The notes below the pieces were generated by a model. That model saw nothing but the letters and a program-made list of their open reading frames with translations, did no database searches and was not told the DNA's origin. From DASSJT01 sp963715025 (GTDB taxonomy: Bacteria; Actinomycetota; Actinomycetes; Actinomycetales; Dermatophilaceae): a DNA stretch of 64,000 bases. Positions within the stretch are counted from its first letter, which is position 1. Every line of letters starts with the position of its first letter. Below, in pieces: positions 44,848 to 53,751 of this stretch. Where the stretch lies: the NCBI GenBank assembly GCA_963715025.1, contig CAVQQQ010000009.1, forward strand, positions 806,001 through 870,000, given 5' to 3'. The position numbers and the translations under genes are program-made.

Positions 44848-45848
44848 GAGCTCTCCGCCTCGCGCCAGTTGACGATGCGCAGGTAGACCAGGACAACGAC
44901 GAGGATCAGCGCGACGTTGAAGACGCCGGCGGCTGCGGACATGCCCACGTCCTTCTCCGCACTCTTGAAGGCCAGCTTGTACATGAAGGTGATCGTCGTG
45001 TCGTGGGCGAACCCGGGGTTGCGGTCGTTCAGCGTGTAGACGATCGGGAAGGAGTTGAAGACGTAGATGATGTTGAGGACGCTGGCCACGAGGATCGCCG
45101 GGCGCAGCAGTGGCAGGGTGATTCGGCGCCAGATCTGCCACGGCGAGGCCCCGTCGATCCGGGCCGCCTCGTAGACGTCCTCCGGGATGGCGTTGAGCCC
45201 GGCGACGAAGACGTACGCCGTGAACGGGATCGACACGAAGACCCCCACGGCGATCATCGAGGCCATGGTCCACCGGTCGTCTCCCAGGAAGTCGATGGGC
45301 TGGTCGATGACGTGGAGGGAGACGAGGACGTGGTTCACCACGCCGTGGTAGTAGTCGTAGATCAGGGTGAACAGCCGGGCGGTGATGACGAGGGAGGCCG
45401 CCCAGGGGACGATGATCGCCCACCGGACCACGCGGCGGCCGGCGAACTCCTTGGCGAGGAACTGCGCCAGGCCCAGGCTGATGACGACCGTGAGCGCCAC
45501 CACCACCACGACCCAGACGACCGTGTTGGACAGGACCGTTGCGAGCGATTCGTGGGCCAGAACCTTCTCGTAGTTGCGGCCGCCCGCCGGGCCGCGGCGC
45601 AGGCCGGTGATCGAGTACTCCGAGGTCGAAGCCCGGACGAGCTCGATGGCCGGGTAGACCACCACGCCGAGGATCAGCGCCAGCGCGGGGCCCAGCCACA
45701 GCAGGGCGGCCACGGGGCTGGCCCGGCGGCCCGACCCGACTCCGCCCCGACGACGGGTCCTGGGGCCGCCCTGTCGCCTGCCGGTGGCGGAGTCCTCGAC
45801 ACCTGAATCCGGCGGGGTGGGCACGGCCGGCTGACCGGTCGCGCCCAC
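44844..45848 (-). CDS. Carbohydrate ABC transporter permease (MalF-like)
   Basis: 334 residues. About 40 residues of charged, Arg-rich N-terminus, then six membrane helices and the EAA loop 'IPEDVYEAARIDGASPWQIW'. Partner of the MalG-like permease. GTG at 45848, 26 bases after the binding-protein stop. Confidence 0.9.
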   Translation of the reverse strand: MGATGQPAVPTPPDSGVEDSATGRRQGGPRTRRRGGVGSGRRASPVAALLWLGPALALILGVVVYPAIELVRASTSEYSITGLRRGPAGGRNYEKVLAHESLATVLSNTVVWVVVVVALTVVISLGLAQFLAKEFAGRRVVRWAIIVPWAASLVITARLFTLIYDYYHGVVNHVLVSLHVIDQPIDFLGDDRWTMASMIAVGVFVSIPFTAYVFVAGLNAIPEDVYEAARIDGASPWQIWRRITLPLLRPAILVASVLNIIYVFNSFPIVYTLNDRNPGFAHDTTITFMYKLAFKSAEKDVGMSAAAGVFNVALILVVVLVYLRIVNWREAESS

Positions 45849-45874
45849 CGCCGCTGGAACGCGGCTGGCTCATG

Positions 45875-47149
45875 TCAGCCGCCGTTCTCGGCCGTCTTCT
45901 GGAGCGTGTCGAGGACGGCCTTGGGGTCGCCATCCGGTGCGACGCCAGCGCCGATGTTCTGCTGGACCGCCAGCTTCACCTTGTCCCAGGTCGGGTCGTC
46001 GGTGGGCGTCAGGTGCACGTTCGGCAGGGTCTGGAGGTAGACCGCCAGCTTGGGGTCGGAGCCGAAGACCTCGAGGCCCGACTTGGTCACCGGCAGGAAC
46101 CCCTCGGCCTTGATGAACTCGTTGACCTGGTCCTTCTGGTAGTAGAGGTCGTAGAAGGCCTTGACGGCGTCCTGGTTCCCCGACTTCTTGAAGGCCATCA
46201 GGTAGTCCGTGACACCGAACGTCTGGGGAGTGCCACCATCCTGGGTCGGCATCGGCGCCACGCCGTACTGGACCTTGCCGTCCTCGTCGAGGGCGGCCGC
46301 GAGCGGCGAGAAGCCCACGACCATGCCGGCCTTGCCCGACTTGAACAGGTCGAAGGCGTCCTGGCGGTTCGTCTTGCCGGGGTTGTTCTGGGTGACCTTG
46401 TCGGTCACGGCAAGCTTCTTGAGGAATGTCAGGGTGGCGACGTTCTTGTCAGAGTTGATCGCCCACTTGCCGCTCTCCTTCCAGTCCCCGCCGTTGTTGA
46501 AGGTCCAGATCGAGAACTCGCCCTGGGCCTCCTCGGGCCCGAGCGGCAGGGCATAGCCGACGGTGCCGTTGCCCAGCGCCGCGATCTTCTTCGCGTCGGC
46601 CTCGAACTCGGCCCACGTCTTCGGCGGGGCCGCGATGCCGGCCTTCTCGAAGAGGGTCTTGTTGTAGAAGAACGCACGGGCCGACGAAAGGTCAGGCATG
46701 CCGTACATCTTGCCGTTGTACGTGCCGCTCTTGACGAACGCGTCGAGCAGGTCGGACTTCACGCTCGGCGAGAGGACGTCGTCGGCCGAGTACAGCAGGC
46801 CGTCCTTGGCGTAGCTGGCGTAGACGTTGAGGTTGAGAATGTCGGGCGCGTTGTTGTTCTGGATCATCGTGCTTGTCTGCTGGTCGATGTCGTCCCAGCT
46901 GACGACCTGCACGTCGAGGTCGACGCCCGTCTTCGCCTTGTACTTCGTGGCGAACTGGTTCCAGAACGCTGCGGTGTGGTCCTTCGAGTACTCAGCAGCG
47001 ACCAGCTTGATCTTCGTGACCTTCTTGCCCGAGTTGCCGGCCCCGTCGGCTGTGCCGGCCCCGGTGCCACCGCCGCACGCGGTGATCGACAGGCCCGCGG
47101 CCGCTACGAGCGCGACCAGCCGGGCGGCTGTTAGGTGTCGTGACGTCAT
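45875..47149 (-). CDS. Extracellular sugar-binding lipoprotein (family 1 SBP)
   Basis: 424 residues. Signal peptide with lipobox 'LSITACGGG', then a type II binding fold: 'FATKYKAKTGVDLDVQVVSW', 'APDILNLNVYASYAKDGLLY', 'GKMYGMPDLSSARAFFYNKT' and 'GKAGMVVGFSPLAAAL'. It delivers the amino sugar or an oligosaccharide to the two permeases. ATG at 47149 behind AGGAG. First gene of the minus-strand operon, divergent from the SIS/deacetylase unit. Confidence 0.9.
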   Translation of the reverse strand: MTSRHLTAARLVALVAAAGLSITACGGGTGAGTADGAGNSGKKVTKIKLVAAEYSKDHTAAFWNQFATKYKAKTGVDLDVQVVSWDDIDQQTSTMIQNNNAPDILNLNVYASYAKDGLLYSADDVLSPSVKSDLLDAFVKSGTYNGKMYGMPDLSSARAFFYNKTLFEKAGIAAPPKTWAEFEADAKKIAALGNGTVGYALPLGPEEAQGEFSIWTFNNGGDWKESGKWAINSDKNVATLTFLKKLAVTDKVTQNNPGKTNRQDAFDLFKSGKAGMVVGFSPLAAALDEDGKVQYGVAPMPTQDGGTPQTFGVTDYLMAFKKSGNQDAVKAFYDLYYQKDQVNEFIKAEGFLPVTKSGLEVFGSDPKLAVYLQTLPNVHLTPTDDPTWDKVKLAVQQNIGAGVAPDGDPKAVLDTLQKTAENGG

Positions 47150-47377
47150 AGTGCACTCCTGGTGTCTCTGCCCAGAGCGGCAGTGATTGATTACTAGCGG
47201 TTCCTGCCTCGTTCGATCACGAACCGTGAACCTAGCCGCCAACAATGACGGCTGACGGGCACGGAGTCAAGAGTTTTGAAAAAGTCTTTGCGAAATTCCT
47301 GGCCGCACTTGACTCGCTCGTTTATGACTGCGCAGAATGAATATCAGTCCAAAGTAATCACCGAGGGGATCTGGCCC
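47150..47377. promoter_or_regulatory. Divergent promoter region of the amino-sugar cluster
   Basis: It contains a dyad GTTCG-N4-CGAAC at 47211-47224 and an A/T-rich patch with repeated TTTG/GAAA half-motifs at about 47272-47298, reminiscent of DeoR-family (AgaR-like) sites. TTGACT occurs on the minus strand near 47275 and on the plus strand at 47309-47314, usable as -35 boxes. Both the DeoR and ROK regulators of the cluster are candidate binders. Confidence 0.5.
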
Positions 47378-48280
47378 ATGACCACGACCACCAGCCATCT
47401 GGCGACCGAGATGGCAACCCAGCCGTCGAACTGGAAGGCGGTGCTCGGCCGGGTGGAGGAGGCCTCGGCCCTGCTCCCCAGTCCCGGGCACAACGTCGCC
47501 ATCGCCGGGTGCGGGACCAGCTACTACATGGCCCAGGCCTTCGCCGTGCTGCGCGAGCGGGCCGGCCAGGGCCGCAGCGAGGCCCACGCAGCGAGCGAGT
47601 TTCCGCTGGACCGCAGCTTCGACCGCGTCGTCGTGATCTCCCGGTCCGGAACCACCACCGAGGTCATCGACCTGCTCCACCAGCTGCGGGAGCGGGGCCA
47701 GCACACCACCGCCATCGTCGCGACCGAGGGCACTCCGATCACCGCCCTGGCCGACCAGAGCCTCACGCTCCCCGAAGTCGACGAGCGGTCGGTGGTGCAG
47801 ACGCGGTTCGCCACAACGACTCTGGCCCTCTTGCGTGCCAGCCTCGGCGAGGACCTCGGGGCTGCCATCGCGGACGCGGAGGGGGTCCTGGCGGAGGACG
47901 AGGCGAGCGCGCTCGCCGACATCGCCGACGCACAGCAGATCACTTTCGTCGGCCGCGGCTGGACGGTCGCCCTCGCCAACGAGGCGGCGCTCAAGCTGCG
48001 CGAGTCGGCGCAGTTCTGGACCGAGTCCTACCCGGCGATGGAGTACCGCCACGGCCCCATCAGCATCGCCTCCCCAGGCCGAGCCGTCTGGGGGTTCGGG
48101 GAAGTCCCGGACGGCCTTGCCGAGGACGTGCGTGCCACCGGCGCGCACTTCGAGCACCGCGACATCGACCCCCTGGCTGACCTCGTCCGGCTGCACCGCC
48201 TGTGCCTGCTCAAGGCCGCGCGCGCCGGAGTCGACCCGGATAGCCCACGCCACCTCGCACGGTCCATCATCCTTACGTGA
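47378..48280 (+). CDS. SIS-domain amino-sugar-phosphate deaminase/isomerase (AgaS-like)
   Basis: 300 residues. Two SIS domains: 'NVAIAGCGTSYYMAQAFAVL' with 'VVVISRSGTTTEVIDLLHQL', and 'QITFVGRGWTVALANEAALK' with 'YPAMEYRHGPISIA'. This plan fits AgaS, which converts galactosamine 6-phosphate to tagatose 6-phosphate and ammonia; a glucosamine-6-phosphate enzyme is the alternative. It lacks the glutaminase half of GlmS. ATG at 47378 follows GAGGGG; an in-frame ATG at 47324 is possible. The stop overlaps the deacetylase start (GTGA). Confidence 0.82.
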   Translation: MTTTTSHLATEMATQPSNWKAVLGRVEEASALLPSPGHNVAIAGCGTSYYMAQAFAVLRERAGQGRSEAHAASEFPLDRSFDRVVVISRSGTTTEVIDLLHQLRERGQHTTAIVATEGTPITALADQSLTLPEVDERSVVQTRFATTTLALLRASLGEDLGAAIADAEGVLAEDEASALADIADAQQITFVGRGWTVALANEAALKLRESAQFWTESYPAMEYRHGPISIASPGRAVWGFGEVPDGLAEDVRATGAHFEHRDIDPLADLVRLHRLCLLKAARAGVDPDSPRHLARSIILT

Positions 48281-49480
48281 CCAGCCCGACCACCGTCCGC
48301 TCGCGGACCCTGCTCACCGGGCGGGTCGTCACCCCTGAGCGTGCGATCGACAACGGCGCCTTGGCCATCGAGGACGACCGGATCGCCTTCGCCGGACCCC
48401 GCGCCTCGCTGCCACCCGAATGGGCGTCTGCGGGTATGCCGGAGGGCTGGCTTCCCGGGTCGACACTCCTTCCGGGCTTGGTCGACATCCACTGCCACGG
48501 GGGCGCCGGTGGCGAGTTCGGCCCGGAGCCCTCGGCCGCGGCGGCCGCGGCGGCCCACCACCACCGCGCCGGCACCACCACCGTCGTCGGTTCCCTCGTG
48601 TCTGCACCGCCCAGCACGATGCGCGCGGGGGTGCGCGCCCTGGCGCCGCTGGTCGCCGACGGCGAACTGGCCGGCATACACCTTGAGGGTCCCTTCCTGT
48701 CCGCCGCTCGGTGTGGGGCGCAGAACCCTGCTGCTCTCATCGACCCCGACCTGGGGCTGCTGAAGATGCTGGTCGCGGAGGCCGGTCCGGGGGCCGTCGC
48801 CCAAGTGACCTGGGCCCCCGAGCTGGCTGGGGCTGCCACCCTCCCTGAGGCGTTTGCCCGCGAGGGGATCCTGGGTGCCATCGGGCATACCGACGCGACG
48901 ATGACGCAGGTGGCGAGGGCCCTGGCGGCCCTGGCATCGCACCCGACACGGGGCGGGCGGCCGCTGGTCACGCACCTCTTCAACGGTATGCCGCCACTGC
49001 ACCACCGTGCCCCGGGGCCGGTTGGGGCTGCACTGGCGGGACTCGGCCGCGGCGCGGCGGTGGTCGAGGTCATCGCCGACGGGGTCCACCTCGATGGGGG
49101 GACGGTGCAGATGCTGTTCGACATCGCGGCGCCGGGATCGATCGCGCTGGTGAGCGACAGCATGGCCGCTGGCGGCCTGCCCGACGGTGACTACTCCCTC
49201 GGCGGGCTCGCCGTGCAGGTTTCCGGCCGTGCTGCCCGGCTGGCCGAGGGCGGCTCGCCTGGCCGGAGGGGTATCGACCCTGCTGGAGCAGGTCTGCTGG
49301 TGCCTGTCCGACCTCGGCATCGGCCTGGTGGATGCCGTGGCAGCAGCCTCCACGACACCCGCACGCGCGCTCGCCCTCGATGGCGTCGGCGCGCTCGAGG
49401 CGGGCGGGAGGGCCGACGTTCTGGTCGTGGACAGTGGTCTGGGGCTCCGCCGCGTGATGCGGCGCGGCGCCTGGCTGTAA
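48277..49480 (+). CDS. nagA: N-acetyl-amino-sugar-6-phosphate deacetylase, one frameshift
   Basis: About 400 residues once the frame is mended. Metal and active-site motifs 'VDIHCHGGAGGEF', 'GIHLEGPFLSAARCGAQNP', 'IGHTDATMTQVA', 'VTHLFNGMPPLHHRAPG' and 'ALVSDSMAAGG' match NagA/AgaA. An extra base near 49257 shifts the frame; the C-terminus 'GVSTLLEQVCWCLSDLGIGL' and 'ASTTPARALALDG' continues in the next frame to a stop at 49480. It removes acetate from the N-acetyl-sugar 6-phosphate before AgaS acts. GTG start. Confidence 0.88.
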
Positions 49481-49527
49481 GGCGGTCGTCCTCCAAGACG
49501 GCAGACTGGGGTCGACAAGGAGGTGCT

Positions 49528-50784
49528 GTGTCGACCACACGAGGGCCAGGAAGCGGCCAGGCGGCGTCGCGCGCTACCACGGGCACTCCCGTGCTGCGCC
49601 GGCTCAACACGCGCTCGGTCCTCAACGCGGTGCGGCGGGCGGCGCCAGAGCCGCAGCGCATCGCCGACCTGACGGCTGCGACCGGGCTGACCCGGCCCAC
49701 CGTGTCACAGGCCGTGGAGGACCTCGTCGCCGAGGGACTCCTGACCTCGGACTCGAGCGCCGAGGGCGGCCTCGTCGGCAGACCAGCCGCGCGATATCGC
49801 ATCAACAGTCACGCCGCCCCCGTCCTGGGAATGGACCTCGGGGTGCACACGGTGGCCGTCGCCGTGGGCGACCTGGGCGGGGAGACCCTGGCGGTGTCGC
49901 GGCGTGCGGTCGAGGGCTCGGAGGGGTCCGACATCCTGGCGGCACTCGACTCTGCTGTCGACGAGGCACTGGCCGCTGCGAACCTTCGGCCCGAGGACCT
50001 TGCGGCAGTCGTGGCGGGCACGTCAGGCATCGTCGATCGCACCACCGACCAGGTGCGGCTGGCGCTGGGCGATGGTGCCTGGTCCAGCTTCAACCTGCGG
50101 GAGCGGCTCCAGCCGAAGTTCGAGTGCCCCGTGACGATCGAGAACAACGCCAACCTCGTCGCGATCTCGGCAGTCACACCGGGTTCCACGCCGACCGTGA
50201 TCGGCGTGCAGTGGGGTGAGGCCCTGGGAGCCGGCCTCGTTGTCGAGGGTCGCCTGCATCGGGGGACTTCCGCGAGCGCAGGCGAGATCGGATTCATCTC
50301 ACTGGCAGGCGCGCCGGTCCACTTCGGAAGCGAGCGCGGACCGCTGGAGGCGAGCATCGGCACCGCCGGCATCGTGCGCCGTGCGACCGCAGCAGCAGCA
50401 GCCGCGCCGGGATCTGCGCTGGCGCGTGCCCTGGCCGGTGACACCGGACCAAGTGCGGCGGCAGTCGTGTTCGCCCAGGCGGCGGACGGGGACCTGATCG
50501 CGCAAACCGTGGTCGACGGCGTCGCCCGCGAGTTCGCCAGCGCCCTGGCCCCGATCGTGTTGGCGCTCAACCCCGACACCATCGTCATCGCCGGTGGCGT
50601 GGCCCGTGCCGGTGAGGTCCTGACTCGCGCCATCCACAGGCACCTGCGCCAGCTGACCCTCCATTGCCCCTCGGTCGAGCTGTCGGGTCACGCCCAGGAC
50701 GCTGTGGTGGTGGGGGCGATGCAGATCGCTCGCGCCGAAGTATGGGCGGAGATGCTCGCCGAGGGCGGCGTCCTGTCTGGCTGA
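49528..50784 (+). CDS. ROK-family transcriptional regulator (NagC/XylR type)
   Basis: 418 residues from GTG behind AAGGAGG. N-terminal HTH 'RIADLTAATGLTRPTVSQAV' then a ROK domain: 'VLGMDLGVHTVAVAVGDLGG', 'VTIENNANLVAISAV' and 'GGVARAGEVLTRAIHR'. The usual ROK Cys zinc cluster is missing: the region 'SAGEIGFISLAGAPVHFGSE' has no CxCGxxGC, so it is a regulator rather than a kinase. Probably a second, sugar-responsive control layer for this cluster. Confidence 0.87.
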   Translation: MSTTRGPGSGQAASRATTGTPVLRRLNTRSVLNAVRRAAPEPQRIADLTAATGLTRPTVSQAVEDLVAEGLLTSDSSAEGGLVGRPAARYRINSHAAPVLGMDLGVHTVAVAVGDLGGETLAVSRRAVEGSEGSDILAALDSAVDEALAAANLRPEDLAAVVAGTSGIVDRTTDQVRLALGDGAWSSFNLRERLQPKFECPVTIENNANLVAISAVTPGSTPTVIGVQWGEALGAGLVVEGRLHRGTSASAGEIGFISLAGAPVHFGSERGPLEASIGTAGIVRRATAAAAAAPGSALARALAGDTGPSAAAVVFAQAADGDLIAQTVVDGVAREFASALAPIVLALNPDTIVIAGGVARAGEVLTRAIHRHLRQLTLHCPSVELSGHAQDAVVVGAMQIARAEVWAEMLAEGGVLSG

Positions 50785-50919
50785 CCGCCGGACCGGCGGC
50801 CCACGATAGGGGTTGGGGAGGCCTTCGCGCTCAGCCAACCCGGTCCGGGTGGCAGGACGTTCGGCACTGCGTCGGCGGTCCCAACCCGAGCAGGGTGAGG
50901 CGTGGAAGGAGGTGTAATT

Positions 50920-51300
50920 ATGAGACTGACACTTCGAGACTACCTAGCGACGATCCTTGTCGCAGCAATCGGCGTGCCGTACGTGGGCTATCTGATCAAC
51001 GGTGAAATGCCGTTCATCCAGGACCCCCGGGGCATGTCTGCGGTCGGTCTGGTTCTGGGCGCCGCGGCTTTCCTCGTCCTCAGGACGGGTGACGCCTTTG
51101 ACCGGGTCGGAAAGGTCGAGACAGGTGCTGCGATCGTGTCCCTGCTTCTAGGGTTCGCCGCTCTGGCGTTCGCCGAGACCGGGGCAGCAGAGGTTCTGCT
51201 GGCCATCTTCATGGCATCGATCCTCATCGTGTGGGCACTCGAGCTGGCGGATCACGCTGGCTTTGTGCACGCGCATGAGGGCACTGCCGCTCACGCCTGA
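50920..51300 (+). CDS. Small four-helix membrane protein
   Basis: 126 residues with about four hydrophobic helices ('TILVAAIGVPYVGYLI', 'GLVLGAAAFLVLR', 'AAIVSLLLGFAALAFAETGA', 'VLLAIFMASILIVWALELAD') and a His-containing C-terminal tail. Good GAAGGAGG site. No family recognised with confidence. It stands alone before a long inverted repeat. Confidence 0.7.
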   Translation: MRLTLRDYLATILVAAIGVPYVGYLINGEMPFIQDPRGMSAVGLVLGAAAFLVLRTGDAFDRVGKVETGAAIVSLLLGFAALAFAETGAAEVLLAIFMASILIVWALELADHAGFVHAHEGTAAHA

Positions 51301-51302
51301 CC

Positions 51303-51359
51303 TGGGTAATCATCGGCGAGGTGCGGCGAGACCGTCGCCCCTCGCCGAGTGATTACCCA
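51303..51359. terminator. Long inverted repeat after the small membrane protein
   Basis: Arms at 51303-51321 and 51340-51359 pair over 19 bases with one bulged G. No T-run follows. It is just after a stop codon, so it probably ends transcription. 51360-51592 beyond it shows no gene. Confidence 0.6.
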
Positions 51360-51592
51360 AGGGAGGCCAAGGACCTGACGCATGCCGGGCCGCCGGCTCA
51401 CCAAGAAGCTCGGCCCCCCATGGCTTCGGGCCAGCTCGCCTCCCTCGACCGACCGGGCATCGCGAAGATCGCCTTCCGCCTCAGCCCGAGCCCTGCAGCC
51501 GTGGGCTCTCGTCCCCGCAAGATCCGGGAAGGACTTCACCCTGGGGCGAGGCAGGCGCACGCTGGAGGTGAACATCCTAGGAGGTCGCCACC

Positions 51593-52273
51593 ATGAACGG
51601 GTACCCGCCGACACCCACCGGGCAGTGGCCGCCCGAAGTGCCGCCCTTACACCCACCCGTGCCACCAACCGAGCCTGGGCCGCCGACTCCTCGGCCTCAG
51701 CCGTCGCGCCCCTCTCGGATGCTGCCCACCTGGGACGAGCCGGACCCTCGAGTGCGGGAGCGTGACCTCGCCGAGCAGCTCCTTGAGCACCGGATCATCA
51801 TCGTTGGCGGCGCACTCGACGACGCGGTGGCCGATCGCGTGGCAGCGCAACTGCTGCTGCTGGGGCGGTCCTCCCACGAGCCGATCGAAGTTCACCTTTC
51901 CTGCCCCGAATCGGACCTCAGCGCCGCGCTGTCTGTTGCCGACGCCGTCGACCTCGTGGCGGCACCGGTCCACGCCGTGGTGCGCGGCATTCTCAAGGGC
52001 CCCGCCATCGCGGTCCTCTGCGCCGCCCAGCGGCGGGTCGCCCATCGGAATGCGCTGTTCGTGCTGTCGTTGCCATCCGGCTCCGCGGAGGGCGCGACCG
52101 AGACGCTTGCCGCGAGAGCCGAACAGCACGTGCGCCAGGTCGCCCAGTTGCGGGCCCGGCTGGTCAGCGTCACCGGACGTGACGACGGCGAGGTAGCCGC
52201 CGATCTCGAGGCTGGTCGGCTGCTCACCGCAGACGAGGCCCTCGCCTATGGCCTCGTCCAGGAGCTGCGCTGA
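51593..52273 (+). CDS. ClpP-like protein lacking catalytic Ser and His (ClpR-type)
   Basis: 226 residues. The first 45 are Pro-rich. The ClpP fold follows: 'LLEHRIIIVGGALDDAVADR', 'LLLLGRSSHEPIEVHLSCPE', 'ALSVADAVDLVAAPVHAVVR', and the end 'DLEAGRLLTADEALAYGLVQ' is typical ClpP. The nucleophile segment (family 'GxAASMGA') is 'GILKGPAIAVLCAA' with no Ser, and the His segment (family 'MIHQPxGG') is 'FVLSLPSGS'. The late Asp seems kept. So it is likely a non-proteolytic subunit or scaffold. Good GGAGG site before ATG 51593. Confidence 0.78.
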   Translation: MNGYPPTPTGQWPPEVPPLHPPVPPTEPGPPTPRPQPSRPSRMLPTWDEPDPRVRERDLAEQLLEHRIIIVGGALDDAVADRVAAQLLLLGRSSHEPIEVHLSCPESDLSAALSVADAVDLVAAPVHAVVRGILKGPAIAVLCAAQRRVAHRNALFVLSLPSGSAEGATETLAARAEQHVRQVAQLRARLVSVTGRDDGEVAADLEAGRLLTADEALAYGLVQELR

Positions 52274-52301
52274 TTCGCGGCGTGCAGAGTGGACACGCAG
52301 A

Positions 52302-52330
52302 GGCTGGAGGCCCGGATGGGACCTCCAGCC
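52302..52330. terminator. Hairpin between convergent genes
   Basis: GGCTGGAGG and CCTCCAGCC around an 11-base loop, a perfect 9-base stem between the ClpP-like and DoxX-like genes. Confidence 0.6.
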
Positions 52331-52342
52331 AGCAGGGCCGTG

Positions 52343-52954
52343 CTACTTCAGGAAAGTGAAGCGCTGTACGAAGCCGAGGCGCTCCCACGCCTTGCCTAGA
52401 CCGAATGTCTTGCCGGCGCCTGCGAAGAGCAGGGCGAGCAGGGCAAGGGAGTAGATGATGTGTTCGTCGATGATCGGGTTGTTCTCGGGAAGCAGCGCTG
52501 CACTCCACATGAGGACGAGCAGCACGACTCCTGAGACCGTGGCGATGCGCATGCCGACGCCCAGCATCAGCGCGAGGCCGATACCGAGGAGGCCGATCAT
52601 GAACAGCCAGTCCGCCCACGCCGCACCAGCGAAACTCTGGTAGAAGTCCGCCAGCGGCCCCTTCGTGCCGAACTTGAGGAAGCCGAGGGTGGGGGAGCCA
52701 CCGTTGATCCACGCCGCGTCGCCAAAGCGGTCGACGACGCCGGTCGTGGCGTTGCGCCCGGTCGAGAAACCGAGCGCGAATAGTTTGTCCAGGAAGGCCC
52801 AAAGGAAGACCCACCCCAGACCGATGCGCAAGGCCGCTGCGGTGTACCGGAAGGCCTGTGTCCCCACGGGCTCGCCTACCGCGCCTGTTGCGCTCTCTGT
52901 GACGACGGGCACTGTGGTGTGCCGCCCTCTCTGGTTCTGATACACCGTGCTCAT
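52343..52954 (-). CDS. DoxX-family membrane protein
   Basis: 203 residues. Four or five membrane helices: 'AALRIGLGWVFLWAFLDKLF', 'WADWLFMIGLLGIGLALMLG', 'VSGVVLLVLMWSAALLPENN' and 'IYSLALLALLFAGAGKTFGL' with the DoxX pattern. DoxX proteins act in thiol/redox balance or as quinol-oxidase subunits in other organisms. ATG at 52954; longer in-frame starts have poorer context. Confidence 0.83.
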   Translation of the reverse strand: MSTVYQNQRGRHTTVPVVTESATGAVGEPVGTQAFRYTAAALRIGLGWVFLWAFLDKLFALGFSTGRNATTGVVDRFGDAAWINGGSPTLGFLKFGTKGPLADFYQSFAGAAWADWLFMIGLLGIGLALMLGVGMRIATVSGVVLLVLMWSAALLPENNPIIDEHIIYSLALLALLFAGAGKTFGLGKAWERLGFVQRFTFLK

Positions 52955-53163
52955 GACCCTGTCTCCGTTCTGCATGGGTCGATTTGCCTGATCTGGCATC
53001 TCGACTGTCACGCACAGCGGACTCACAGGACAGGGACGAACGTCCGCCTTTCGTGTCTCAGCGCAGGCCCGGCTGCCTCAGCCTCCTCACCCGCCTGGCT
53101 GGATGGTGCGTATGCTCCCGAATCCGCTCGAGCGGCAAACGCGGACTCCGAGGTCAGAGGGGA

Positions 53164-53487
53164 CTACTCCGACTCTGCTGCAGCTTCGATGACGGCGACC
53201 GCGAAGCCTAGAGCCTCGGTGATGTTGGTCGCGGCCGACATCGTGCGAGCCGTACCGATGATGGGGGCGATCGCCACGAGAACGTTCTGGACGTCTTCGA
53301 TGGTCACTCCCGCCTCCATGGACGGACCGACATGCGCGAGGTAGGAGATGGGGCGAGCGTCGACTGCAGCCAACGCGGCCAGCCGGACCATCAGCAGGGC
53401 GTCTTCCGGGAGGTCGCAGCGCCCGATCGAGGCCGCAGTCATGGCAGCGATGGTGTCGAGCACAGGGGTCTCGTCCTGGTTGGTCAT
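53164..53487 (-). CDS. Carboxymuconolactone-decarboxylase-like small protein
   Basis: 107 residues, all helical. 'LPEDALLMVRLAALAAVDAR' and 'GVTIEDVQNVLVAIAPIIGT' match the CMD/AhpD-like helix core. The AhpD CxxC pair is absent, so a peroxidase-type redox role is unlikely. ATG at 53487 follows AAGGAG. Often found beside stress-response genes in actinobacteria. Confidence 0.78.
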   Translation of the reverse strand: MTNQDETPVLDTIAAMTAASIGRCDLPEDALLMVRLAALAAVDARPISYLAHVGPSMEAGVTIEDVQNVLVAIAPIIGTARTMSAATNITEALGFAVAVIEAAAESE

Positions 53488-53731
53488 CGTCGGACTCCTT
53501 CGATAGTGGTTGGTGTACAACAACCCAGCGGTGGCCTCGGGGCGTCATGCCCCCTTGGATCCTCTGGCATCTCGAGCCTACGGAGGGAATGCGGGACCCG
53601 AACTACCCGCAGCGGATGATCCATCCGCTGCCGTGCAGGCGCTGAGAGTGGTAGGTGGCGGCAGGACGAAGCCCCGGGGCCTCAGACAACCACGGTCCTC
53701 TGTAGTCCAATGACGTTCAATGTGGCGCTGA

Positions 53732-53751
53732 ATGTGGACCGCGGTCCACAT
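53732..53751. repeat. 20-base perfect palindrome
   Basis: ATGTGGACCGCGGTCCACAT reads identically on both strands, with no spacer. It could be an operator or a recombination site; no adjacent gene explains it. Confidence 0.6.

Noticed and set aside
49257..49527. Continuous reading of the deacetylase into the ROK regulator as one fusion protein
   Set aside because: The link is the frameshifted reading of the nagA 3' end; the correct frame stops at 49480 and the regulator has its own start with AAGGAGG.
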